Assembly (NCBI GenBank): GCA_025360715.1
Contig: JANYBS010000089.1
Location: 1 to 50,543 of the forward strand
DNA: 50,543 nucleotides
Direction of reading: 5' to 3'
From: Candidatus Eiseniibacteriota bacterium
Lineage (GTDB): Bacteria > Eisenbacteria > RBG-16-71-46
Shown piece after piece: positions 38,778-47,101 of the stretch. The translations under genes were made by a program, and so were the position numbers. The first letter of the stretch is position 1. Each line of letters opens with the position of its first letter. Under the pieces are notes generated by a model, which was not told the origin of the DNA, did not search any database, and saw nothing but the letters and a program-made list of their open reading frames with translations.

Positions 38778-39691
38778 GCGCCGGCCGCGGTGGTCACGCG
38801 TGTCATCTGGCTTGCTTGATAGCGCCAGCGCTCGCGCGGCGGATGCGCGGCGAGCACCGCCTGGCACGAGCCGAATGCGTAGCGCGCGAGCATGCGGCGC
38901 AGCTTGCGCTCGCAGTCCGCGATGCCGACGTAATACTGGAAGCCGCGCAGCCACGGCAGCGCCATGCGCGGCTGGTCCACGTCGATCTCGCGCGGGTGGA
39001 TGTACGCCATGACCGGGCGACTCGCTCGGTGATTCTGCGCGAAGCCGGCATCGGTGAGTGAGTCCGGGAACAGCCGCAAGTAGCCGCCGCCCGAGAACGG
39101 GATCGCGCGCCCGGCCACGTCCATGACCGAGACCGGGAAGAGTGTGAGCGTGCCGTGGTCGGTCTCGAGCCAGCACGCGTCGCGCGAGAAGCCCGCTACG
39201 CCGCCGTGCGTGCGAGCGGCCGGCACGATCGACGTATCGATGGTGAAGCCCAGCTCGGCCAATATCGGATACGCCCAGAAGGCCTCGCGCGTGATCGAGA
39301 ACCCCGGCGCGCGGAACGTGACCACGCTCTGGCCCGAGACATCTTCGAGCAATTTCTTGGCGCGATCGATCTCGGCGCGGAACGCCTGCGGCGTCTGTTC
39401 ATAGACGAGATGATGGTGATAACCATGGCAGCCCACCTCGTGGCCTTGATCGGCGATACGCCGCACCATCTGCGGGTAGCGCTCCGCGATCCAGCCGAGC
39501 GTGGGGAACGTGCCCTTGGCGCCTGCGTCACTGAGCAGCTGCAGGATCACATCGGTGTCACGTTCCACGCGCGAGGGCGCCGCATTCCACGTGGACGGAT
39601 CCGCCCACGGCGTCTCGACGGCGCACACATGGAACCATTCTTCAGTGTCCACGCAGAATGCATTCAGCGGGCCTGCCGTGCGATCGCTCAC
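38774..39691 (-). CDS. Polysaccharide deacetylase, XrtA-system type
   Basis: 305 residues, GTG start 3 nt after the acyltransferase stop. NodB-type fold of the exosortase/EPS-linked subfamily: FCVDTEEWFHV near the start supplies the metal Asp, HEVGCHGYHHHLVY the two metal His, and TFRAPGFSIT the substrate Arg. The C-terminal half (FSGGGYLRLFP, MAYIHPREID, YYVGIADCERKLRRML) is the DUF3473-like extension found with XrtA/PEP-CTERM loci. It removes acetyl from an N-acetylated sugar. No exosortase gene is present. A free amine made here could be the acceptor for the neighbouring acyltransferase. Confidence 0.93.
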   Translation of the reverse strand: MSDRTAGPLNAFCVDTEEWFHVCAVETPWADPSTWNAAPSRVERDTDVILQLLSDAGAKGTFPTLGWIAERYPQMVRRIADQGHEVGCHGYHHHLVYEQTPQAFRAEIDRAKKLLEDVSGQSVVTFRAPGFSITREAFWAYPILAELGFTIDTSIVPAARTHGGVAGFSRDACWLETDHGTLTLFPVSVMDVAGRAIPFSGGGYLRLFPDSLTDAGFAQNHRASRPVMAYIHPREIDVDQPRMALPWLRGFQYYVGIADCERKLRRMLARYAFGSCQAVLAAHPPRERWRYQASQMTRVTTAAGA

Positions 39692-39694
39692 GCG

Positions 39695-40744
39695 TCAGCC
39701 CTGCGCGCGGTCGGGCCGGGGAAAGCGCTTGATCACCCTTGCGGGATTGCCCTGCACCATCGTGTAGGGCGGCACGTCCGAGAAGACGACCGAGCCACTG
39801 ATCACCACGCTCGCCTTGCCCACGCGCACGCCGGGCATGACGACGGCGTTGATGCCGATGAAGCAGCTGTCTTCGAGCACCACCTCTTTGACGAGGTTCG
39901 GGATCAGGCCGGTCTCGCGCAGGTGATGCGGCGCCTTGAGGTGAGTCATGATCACCGAGCCCGCCGCGATGCGCACATCATTGCCGATGGTGATGTTCTC
40001 GGGATACGCGGTCTCGACGATCGCGGTGGGATCGATGAACACGCCGCTGCCCATCTTGACGCCACGCATGCGATGCAGCACCAGGATCACGCCGCGCGGG
40101 GCGATGCGCACGAGCAGGCCGAGGAGGTAGTTGCGAAAGAGATAATTCAGCGCGAGCGTGAAGGGATTCGTGCCGCGCTCGCGGGAGGAGACGAATACGT
40201 CCTTTAGCGCGCCGATGCGGCCTCCGGCCGCGCCTGAAGTGGCTGACGGGACGGTATTCGACGCGTTTGAGGGGTGCCCGGCTTGCGTCGACCCCACGCC
40301 TGCCTTCGCGCCGTGCTCGAGCGCCTGCTGCACGTCGCTCTCGCGGACGATCGCCAGGTGCTTGAATAACGCCACGTCGAGGCCCTTCTCGTCGATGAGC
40401 GCGCGGGCCTTCTTGGTGATGACCTGGGCACCGTTGCCGCCGCTGGCGGCGCTGCTCGCGCCAACCGCGGGCGCAGCGGGCGGCGGCACGACCACCGCGA
40501 ACGGTGTGTCGTGGATACGCGCGGCCAGCTCGCCGACCGCGATCTCCTCGCCCGCCGGGCAGACGATCTCGACGTAGCCCTCCACCTCGGCCTCGATCGT
40601 GTAGACCGTCTTGGCGGTCTCGATCTCGAACAGCAACTGCCCGGCGCGCACGCGCTCACCCGGCGCCGCGTGCCAGCGCACGAGCGTCACGATGTCGTCG
40701 TTCACGTTCTCCCTGGGCACCAACACCGACGCGGGCTCAGCCAC
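39695..40744 (-). CDS. Fused lipoyl domain, E3-binding domain and hexapeptide-repeat acyltransferase
   Basis: 349 residues, GTG start inside the last codons of the E1 gene (8-nt overlap). Residues 5-80 are a biotinyl/lipoyl domain with the carrier lysine K45 in EIETAKTVYTIEAEVEG. Residues 108-143 look like a peripheral subunit-binding domain (ITKKARALIDEKGLDVALF, then IVRESDVQQAL). A flexible Ala/Ser/Gly linker leads to residues 226-345, a left-handed beta-helix of hexapeptide repeats (FIDPTAIVE, ITIGNDVRIAAGSVIM, CFIGINAVVMPGVRVG, ending VQGNPARVIKRF). A normal E2 has a catalytic core of the CAT type at this place; here it is replaced by a sugar-acetyltransferase-like fold. Confidence 0.92.
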   Translation of the reverse strand: MAEPASVLVPRENVNDDIVTLVRWHAAPGERVRAGQLLFEIETAKTVYTIEAEVEGYVEIVCPAGEEIAVGELAARIHDTPFAVVVPPPAAPAVGASSAASGGNGAQVITKKARALIDEKGLDVALFKHLAIVRESDVQQALEHGAKAGVGSTQAGHPSNASNTVPSATSGAAGGRIGALKDVFVSSRERGTNPFTLALNYLFRNYLLGLLVRIAPRGVILVLHRMRGVKMGSGVFIDPTAIVETAYPENITIGNDVRIAAGSVIMTHLKAPHHLRETGLIPNLVKEVVLEDSCFIGINAVVMPGVRVGKASVVISGSVVFSDVPPYTMVQGNPARVIKRFPRPDRAQG

Positions 40745-42716
40745 GTGTCACCTCCCGGATCTTCTGGATGATCGACTCGGCCGTGGGCAGCGCTTGTGCT
40801 TCGAGCGGCCGCGCCGACGGGATCGGAACCGGCGCCGCGCTCACGCGCGCCACACGCACCGCATGCGGCAGCGCGAGTTCGGCGACCTGAGCCAGGATCT
40901 CGCTGCCCAGGCCGGCGAAGCCCTGGCCTTCCTCGGCCACGACCAGGCGCCTCGTCTGCATCAGGCTTTCGGCCAAGAATGTCGCGTCGAACGGATAGAG
41001 TTGCGTGGGCAGGAACAGGTCCACCAGCAACTCGTCTTCTTCGAGCACGTGCAACACCGCGCGCTCGGCTTCCACCGACAGCCCGCCGATCACGACCAGC
41101 GTCACGTCGGCCGGCCCTTCGGGCTGGAGCCGCGACGTGGGGAATCCCGCGCTGTCCTGCAACAGCTGGAAGCCCGGCGGCGGCGCGGCGTCGGCCTGAC
41201 ACGCGTAGAGCAGCTTGTTCTCCACGACGAGCGTCGGCAGCGGCTCCGCCTTTCGCAGCGCGGCATACAGCGCCGCCGGGCTCATGCGGTGATGCAGCGC
41301 CAGCACGCGCGTGCCCGGCGCGCCCACGAACAAGCGCTCCAGGCTCTGGCTGTGGGTGGGACCGTAACCACGATGGCCGCCCATGGGCGTGCGTACCGTG
41401 AGCGGTACCGTCACTTGATGGCGGTACATGCCCGCGAACTTGGCCGCGTGATTGATCCACTGATCCGTCGCCAGCGACAAGAAATCGCCGAACATGATCT
41501 CGGCGTACGGCCGGTAGCCCGCGAGCGCGAGGCCATTGCCCACGCCAATGATCGCGGCTTCTGAGATGGGCGCGTTGCGCACGCGGCCTGGAAACCGCGC
41601 GCTCAACTCCGCGGTGGCTTTGAACGCGCCACCATAGGGTGATTCCACGTCCTCGCCGAACACGATCGTGCGCGGGTCCTCGGCAAGCGCGCGCTCGAGC
41701 GCATCGCGCACCGACGTGACCACGCGCTGCTTCTCGAACGCCACCTTCGACCACACTGGTGCGGCCGCGCGCGGCGGCAGCGCGGGCATGGCGCCGTAGG
41801 GAGCAGCGTCGGCGCGCTTCACGGCCTGCGCCAGGCGCTCGTCGATCTGCGCGAGCGTGGTTCGCACCCACGCGTGATCGGCGTACCGCGCGAGCAGCAG
41901 GTTCAAGGGATCGCGCTCCTCGTAAGCCGCGATCTCGGCGGGCGCGCGGTCGTCGTCGCCCTTGGAGTGTGCGCGCAGGCGGTAGGTCTGCACGACATGG
42001 CAGTGCGGGCGGCCGCTCGTGCGCACGCGCGCGACGCTCGCTCCCATGCCGGTGACCAGTTCGTCCCACTGCCACGTGGCGCTGCGCGACGTGCCGATCC
42101 CGAACGCTTGGAAGCGCGCCTCGACGTCGCCTGCGAGCGTCTGGGTCCGCGCGGTGGACTGCGCGTAGCCATTGTCCTCGAGCACAATCAGCAGCGGCAG
42201 GTCCCAGCGCGAGGCGATGTTCAGGCTCTCGTAGAGCACGCCTTCACCAAGTGTGCCGTCGCCGATGCATACGACCGAGATGGCGTCGTGCTTGTCGAGC
42301 TGGTGCGCCAATCCAAGGCCCGTCGCGACAGGGGCGATGCCGCCTTGCACGCCGTTCGAGAAGAAGCGCTTGTGCTGCAGATGCTGGCTGCCGCCCAGAC
42401 CGCCGCACACGCCGCTGTCGCGGCCCATGACCTCGGCGATAAGCCCATCGACCTCATCGCAGTACGCCAGGAAGTGCCCGTGGCAGCGGTGGTTCGAGAA
42501 CCACGTGTCGCCCTCTTCGAGATACGCAGCGATGGCAGGCCCGGTGAACTCCTGGCCGATGCACGTGTGAACAGTGCCGAAGAGCTTGCCCTCGGAGAAC
42601 AGATGCAGCAGCCGCAGTTCGGTGTACCGGATCGTCAACGCCTGCCGCAGGACGCGCTCATGCGCGGCCAACACGCGCGCATCGTCCAGATCGGGAACGA
42701 ATGTCTCCGGCGACAT
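40737..42716 (-). CDS. Fused E1 alpha/beta 2-oxoacid dehydrogenase
   Basis: About 659 residues. The first half is an E1-alpha: NHRCHGHFLAYC, GGLGGSQHL and the thiamine diphosphate motif GDGTLGEG ... LEDNGYAQST at about 150-185. The second half, from about 330, is an E1-beta: VFGEDVESPYGGAFKAT, ISEAAIIGVGNGLALAG, GGHRGYGPTHSQSLE and a transketolase C-terminal domain. It decarboxylates a 2-oxo acid and passes the acyl group to a lipoyl arm. Pyruvate, branched-chain and other substrates cannot be separated by eye. No E3 gene is present. ATG 42716 is preferred to 42764, which adds a basic stretch. First gene of the cluster. Confidence 0.94.
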   Translation of the reverse strand: MSPETFVPDLDDARVLAAHERVLRQALTIRYTELRLLHLFSEGKLFGTVHTCIGQEFTGPAIAAYLEEGDTWFSNHRCHGHFLAYCDEVDGLIAEVMGRDSGVCGGLGGSQHLQHKRFFSNGVQGGIAPVATGLGLAHQLDKHDAISVVCIGDGTLGEGVLYESLNIASRWDLPLLIVLEDNGYAQSTARTQTLAGDVEARFQAFGIGTSRSATWQWDELVTGMGASVARVRTSGRPHCHVVQTYRLRAHSKGDDDRAPAEIAAYEERDPLNLLLARYADHAWVRTTLAQIDERLAQAVKRADAAPYGAMPALPPRAAAPVWSKVAFEKQRVVTSVRDALERALAEDPRTIVFGEDVESPYGGAFKATAELSARFPGRVRNAPISEAAIIGVGNGLALAGYRPYAEIMFGDFLSLATDQWINHAAKFAGMYRHQVTVPLTVRTPMGGHRGYGPTHSQSLERLFVGAPGTRVLALHHRMSPAALYAALRKAEPLPTLVVENKLLYACQADAAPPPGFQLLQDSAGFPTSRLQPEGPADVTLVVIGGLSVEAERAVLHVLEEDELLVDLFLPTQLYPFDATFLAESLMQTRRLVVAEEGQGFAGLGSEILAQVAELALPHAVRVARVSAAPVPIPSARPLEAQALPTAESIIQKIREVTRG

Positions 42717-42790
42717 GAGGTTCGGCAGGTTCCTTCCGGGTCGGGAACAGGGACGGCCGACCACGACCGCCCCACGGCTGAGCGGAGACT

Positions 42791-42796
42791 AGTCTA
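42791..42796 (-). promoter_or_regulatory. Putative -10 element TAGACT for the acylation operon
   Basis: TAGACT on the minus strand, 74 nt before ATG 42716, in the divergent 260-bp region between E1 and the amidohydrolase. It overlaps the palindrome AGACTAGTCT (42786-42795), which could be an operator or a pair of back-to-back -10 boxes. Confidence 0.4.
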
Positions 42797-42919
42797 ACTG
42801 CACTGGGCGTGAACTGTCTTGCCGCGCTGAGCCAGCCGGGGTCATCGGCTTACCCCCGCGCCCGCGCCAGCCGGCGACGCGCCCGACAACTGCCCTCTTG
42901 CCCGGCTCGCAGGGGCGTG

Positions 42920-42925
42920 TATCGT
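42920..42925 (+). promoter_or_regulatory. Putative -10 element TATCGT
   Basis: TATCGT is preceded 16 nt upstream by TTGCCC (42898-42903) and lies 51 nt before ATG 42977, giving a leader of about 45 nt. Confidence 0.4.
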
Positions 42926-42976
42926 CCGCCGCGCTTGCGCCTCGCCGTCCCCCCACTCCCGCCACCGAGGACCCGG

Positions 42977-45900
42977 ATGCTCCCACGCCGCTTGCCGTCT
43001 GCTGCCCTGCTCGTGTTCGCTGCACTCTCGCTGCTGACCCTGCTCGCATGCTGCCCGCTCGCCGCCCGCGCCGACGGCGGCGACCCCGACGACCGCACGC
43101 CGAAGTCCATGGACGGGGTGTCATTCCTCATGGTGGGCAATGGCGCGAACCCGCCGGCCACCAAGCCTGATGGCAAGTGGGACGTGAACAACCCGCCCGG
43201 GCCGCACCGTGATGTGACGATCGATACGCGCACGGGCACATGGATGAGCGTGGACTTGAGCCCGGACGGCAAGGAGATCGTGTTCGATCTCATGGGCGAC
43301 CTCTACGTGATCCCGGCCACGGGCGGTGAAGCCAAGGCTCTCACGAGCGGCCTCGCGTGGGACGAGCAGCCGCGCTACAGCCCCGACGGCAAGCACATCG
43401 CATTCACGAGCGACCGCGCGGGCGGTGACAACATCTGGGTCATGGACCGCGATGGTTCGCACCCGCGGCAGGTGACGCACGAGAGCTTTCGCCTGGTGAA
43501 CAGCCCGGTCTGGACACCCGACGGCCAGTACATCGCCGTGCGTAAGCACTTCACGTCCACACGCTCGGCCGGCGCGGGCGAGATCTGGCTCTACCATTGG
43601 ATGGGCAGCGACGGCGTACAGATGACCAAGCGTCGCACGGACCAGAAGGACGAAGGCGAGCCGGCCTTCTCGCCCGATGGCCGCTACCTGTACTGGAGCA
43701 TGGATGCCACGCCGGGTCCGTCATTCGATTACAACAAGGACGGCAATGGCCAGATCTATGTGATCCGCCGGCTCGATCGCGAGAGCGGCGAGATCACGCA
43801 GGTCGAAGGCGGTGCCGGCGGCGCCATCCGCCCCACGCCGTCTCCCGACGGCAAGAGCCTCGCGTTCATCCGCCGCGTGCGCGGCCAGAGCGTGCTGTAC
43901 GTGATGGACATCGCCTCGGGCGCCGAGCATCCGGTGCACTCTCCCATGGAACGCGACATGCAGGAGGTCTGGGCGGTGCACGGCGTGTATCCGGGCATCG
44001 CGTGGAGCCGCGATTCGCGCACGATCGTGTTCTGGGCCAAGGGCGGCATCCATCGCGTCGACGTGGCCACGCACGTGGCCTCCGACATCCCGTTCCATGT
44101 GAAGGACACGCGCCGCATCACCGACGCCGTGCGCTTCGCTGTGGCGGTGCGTCCGGATTCGGCCGACGCGCACATGCTGCGCTGGGTCGGCGTCTCGCCG
44201 CAGGGCGACCGTGTGGTGTACTCGGCGCTCGGCTACCTGTTCGTGAAGGCGCTGCCGAACGGCGCGCCCAAGCGCTTGACCACGCAGAGCGACCACTTCG
44301 AGTTCTATCCGTCGTGGTCGCGCGATGGCCGCTCGATCGTGTATGCCACGTGGAATGACGATGCGCTCGGCAGCATCCGCGTCGTGCCCTCCACAGGCGG
44401 TGCGGGCCGAGTGGTCACGTCGCATCCCGGCGACTACGTGGAGCCGTGCTTCTCGCCCGACGGCAACACGGTCGTGTATCGCGCCACGCAGTTGGGCGGC
44501 CTGTTCTCGCCGCAGTGGTCGCGCGGTCCTGGCATCTACCGCGTGCCGGCGAATGGCGGCGCCTCGGCGCTCATCACGCAGGACGGTGCCGCGCCGCACT
44601 TCGGCGCGCGTAACGATCGCGTGTTCCTGGTGCGCACCGCGGGCGCCGATGATGACGAGCGCTCGCTCGTGAGCGTCGACCTGAACGGCGCCGATGTGCA
44701 CACGCACCTGAAGGGCGTGTATTTCACCGAGGCGCGCCTCTCGCCCGATGAGCGCTGGATCGCGTTCCGCGAGAAGTACAAGGCGTGGGTGATGCCCTTC
44801 GTGTACGCGGGCCGCCCGGTGGACGTGGGGCCAAGCTCCGGCGCCGCGCCGGTCAAGCTTCTCTCATCCGATACCGGCGACTTCCTGACGTGGGCGGGCG
44901 ACTCGCAGTCGCTGCACTGGTCGCTCGGCGCCACACTCTACACGCGCGCGCTCAAGGACCTGTTCACGTTCGCGCCCGGCGCGCCGGATTCGCTCGCGGG
45001 CACGCCGGCCACGAAGCAAGCGATCGGCTTCCGCTACGCATGCGATCAAGCGAAGGGCGTGATCGCGCTCACCGGCGCGCGTCTGGTGACCATGAAGGGT
45101 GACGAGGTCGTCGAGGACGGCACCATCGTCGAGCGAGACGGCCGCATCACCGCGATCGGCCCGCGCAGCAGCGTCACGGTGCCGGCCGGCGCGCAGGTGA
45201 TCGATGTGCGCGGCAAGACGATCACGCCAGGGTTCGTCGACGTGCACTGGCACGGCGGCATGGGCAGCGACGAGTTGATCCCGCAGCGCTCGTGGATCGA
45301 CTATGCCTCGCTCGCGTTCGGCGTGACCACGCTGCATGACCCCTCGAACGACTCGGGCGAGATCTTCACGCAGGGCGAGATGCAGCGCGCGGGCAGCGTG
45401 GTAGCGCCGCACATCTTCTCGACCGGCACCATCTTGTATGGCGCCAAAGGCGACTTTCACGCCGATGTCGACAGCCTGGGCGACGCGATGATGCACCTGC
45501 GGCGCATGCAGGCGTATGGCGCGAATAGCGTGAAGAGCTATAACCAGCCTCGCCGCGAGCAGCGCCAGGAGGTGCTGGAAGCCGCGCGGCAGCTGGGCAT
45601 GAACGTGGTGCCCGAGGGCGGCGCGCTCTATCCGCACAACATGACGATGGTGATCGACGGCCACACAGGCGTGGAACACGCGCTGCCCGTCGAGCGCGTG
45701 TACGACGACGTGGTGCAGCTGTGGAGCCAGACGAAGGTCGGCTGGACGCCCACGTTCAACGTGGCGTACGGCGGCCTCGACGGCGAGCACTATTGGTATG
45801 CCAAGACACAGGTCTGGGCCGACACGCTGCTCACCAAGTACGTGCCGCGGCGCGTACTCGATGCGCGCGCTCGCCGCCCACAGACCGCGCCCGACGACGA

Positions 45901-46318
45901 ATGGAATCACATCGCGGTGGCCGAAGAAGCCAACAAGCTCCACAAGGCGGGCGTGAGCATCCAGATGGGCGCGCACGGCCAGCGCGAGGGACTGGGCGCC
46001 CACTGGGACATCTGGAGCATGGTGCAGGGTGGCATGACGCCCCACGAGGCGCTCAAGTGCGCCACGATCGGCGGCGCCGCGTACCTGGGGTATGACCACG
46101 ACATCGGCTCGCTCGAGCCCGGCAAGCTGGCGGACCTGGTGATCATGGACAAGAACCCGCTCGTCGACATCCGCGACACGCACAGCCTGACCATGGTCAT
46201 GCTCGATGGCCGGCTCTACGAGACCGCCACCATGAACGAGATCGCGCCGCGCAAGAGGGCGCGCGGTTCGTTCTGGTGGGAGGCTGAGCAGAAGGAACTT
46301 GAAGCCGTCCGCAAGTGA
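42977..46318 (+). CDS. Secreted amidohydrolase with N-terminal TolB-type propeller
   Basis: About 1113 residues. Signal peptide 1-36 (AALLVFAALSLLTLLACCPLAARA), perhaps a lipoprotein-like Cys pair. Residues 60-700 carry repeated PD40/WD40-like units (SPDGKEIVFD, SPDGKHIAFTS, SPDGRYLYWS, SPDGKSLAFI, SRDGRSIVYA, SPDGNTVVYR, SPDERWIAF). Residues 710-1100 are an imidazolonepropionase-like amidohydrolase: metal-binding HxH in FVDVHWHGG, later His in GHTGVEHAL and MGAHGQREG, closing SLEPGKLADLVIMDKNPL. Such proteins are probably periplasmic peptidase-like or amide hydrolases; the substrate is unknown. ATG 42977 is chosen for its signal peptide. Confidence 0.93.
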   Translation: MLPRRLPSAALLVFAALSLLTLLACCPLAARADGGDPDDRTPKSMDGVSFLMVGNGANPPATKPDGKWDVNNPPGPHRDVTIDTRTGTWMSVDLSPDGKEIVFDLMGDLYVIPATGGEAKALTSGLAWDEQPRYSPDGKHIAFTSDRAGGDNIWVMDRDGSHPRQVTHESFRLVNSPVWTPDGQYIAVRKHFTSTRSAGAGEIWLYHWMGSDGVQMTKRRTDQKDEGEPAFSPDGRYLYWSMDATPGPSFDYNKDGNGQIYVIRRLDRESGEITQVEGGAGGAIRPTPSPDGKSLAFIRRVRGQSVLYVMDIASGAEHPVHSPMERDMQEVWAVHGVYPGIAWSRDSRTIVFWAKGGIHRVDVATHVASDIPFHVKDTRRITDAVRFAVAVRPDSADAHMLRWVGVSPQGDRVVYSALGYLFVKALPNGAPKRLTTQSDHFEFYPSWSRDGRSIVYATWNDDALGSIRVVPSTGGAGRVVTSHPGDYVEPCFSPDGNTVVYRATQLGGLFSPQWSRGPGIYRVPANGGASALITQDGAAPHFGARNDRVFLVRTAGADDDERSLVSVDLNGADVHTHLKGVYFTEARLSPDERWIAFREKYKAWVMPFVYAGRPVDVGPSSGAAPVKLLSSDTGDFLTWAGDSQSLHWSLGATLYTRALKDLFTFAPGAPDSLAGTPATKQAIGFRYACDQAKGVIALTGARLVTMKGDEVVEDGTIVERDGRITAIGPRSSVTVPAGAQVIDVRGKTITPGFVDVHWHGGMGSDELIPQRSWIDYASLAFGVTTLHDPSNDSGEIFTQGEMQRAGSVVAPHIFSTGTILYGAKGDFHADVDSLGDAMMHLRRMQAYGANSVKSYNQPRREQRQEVLEAARQLGMNVVPEGGALYPHNMTMVIDGHTGVEHALPVERVYDDVVQLWSQTKVGWTPTFNVAYGGLDGEHYWYAKTQVWADTLLTKYVPRRVLDARARRPQTAPDDEWNHIAVAEEANKLHKAGVSIQMGAHGQREGLGAHWDIWSMVQGGMTPHEALKCATIGGAAYLGYDHDIGSLEPGKLADLVIMDKNPLVDIRDTHSLTMVMLDGRLYETATMNEIAPRKRARGSFWWEAEQKELEAVRK

Positions 46319-46400
46319 TCCGTCGTCTCACTCGCGCGGGTGCGATGCACGCGCACACGCACGTTCTTATTGCCCGACATCCCGCTTCCAAGGAGGTCTC

Positions 46401-46931
46401 ATGCTGCGCCGCGCCGTCTTGCTAGGGTCGCTGCTTGCGGCGATCCCTGCCTTCGCCGCCGTCGATGACGTTACGCCGGGAGGATTTCTCGTCCACCACC
46501 GCGTGACCGTCCATGCCGCTCCCGCGCGCGCGTGGGACGCGCTCGTCACTCCGAGCCTCTGGTGGAGTCCGGATCACACGTGGTCGGGCGACGCGAAGAA
46601 CCTGTCGATGGACGTGCGTCCTGGCGGCTGTTTCTGCGAGAAGCTCGCGAACGGCGGTGTGCAGCATCTTGCGATCGTGTACGCCGGCAAGCCCGAGGTA
46701 CTCCGCATGGCCGGTGCGCTCGGGCCTCTGCAGGGCTCCGGCGTGGCGGGCGCGCTCACTTTCGCGCTCAAGGCGCAGGGCGATTCCACGGTGGTGGACA
46801 TGACCTACAGCGTCGGCGGCTACCTGAAGGGCGGCCTCGACAAGATCGCGGCTCCGGTGAACGGCATGCTGGGCGAACAGATCGAACGCTACAGACGCCT
46901 GGTCGACAACGGCTCGCCTGCGTTGAAGTGA
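46401..46931 (+). CDS. Exported SRPBCC/START-like protein
   Basis: About 176 residues. Signal peptide 1-19 (VLLGSLLAAIPAFA). The rest is an SRPBCC (Bet v1/AHSA1-like) hydrophobic-pocket domain: VTVHAAPARAWDALVTPSLWWS opening, GGCFCEKLANGGVQHLAIVY, then a long C-terminal helix (NGMLGEQIERYRRLVD). Export is uncommon for this mostly cytoplasmic superfamily. ATG 46401 has a perfect AAGGAGGT ribosome site at 46390-46397. The ligand is unknown. It follows the amidohydrolase by 82 bp and may be co-transcribed. Confidence 0.88.
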   Translation: MLRRAVLLGSLLAAIPAFAAVDDVTPGGFLVHHRVTVHAAPARAWDALVTPSLWWSPDHTWSGDAKNLSMDVRPGGCFCEKLANGGVQHLAIVYAGKPEVLRMAGALGPLQGSGVAGALTFALKAQGDSTVVDMTYSVGGYLKGGLDKIAAPVNGMLGEQIERYRRLVDNGSPALK

Positions 46932-47101
46932 GGCCTTGGGACGGGCGCGAACTCATCGGATTGCCGTCATCTACGCCGGCGACATCAAAATCGGCCTCGT
47001 TCTCCTGAGCAGGGGTCGAGCGCTTGCGGTTCCATCCGATACTCGATGAGTAGCCCGTTGTGCGCCCCCCTTGCGCGCGGGCCCGTGAGTGACGGAGGAC
47101 C

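Noticed and set aside
38774-39691. Exosortase/PEP-CTERM system suggested by the XrtA-type deacetylase
   Set aside because: No exosortase gene and no PEP-CTERM tail is seen in the window; only the deacetylase subfamily is shared.
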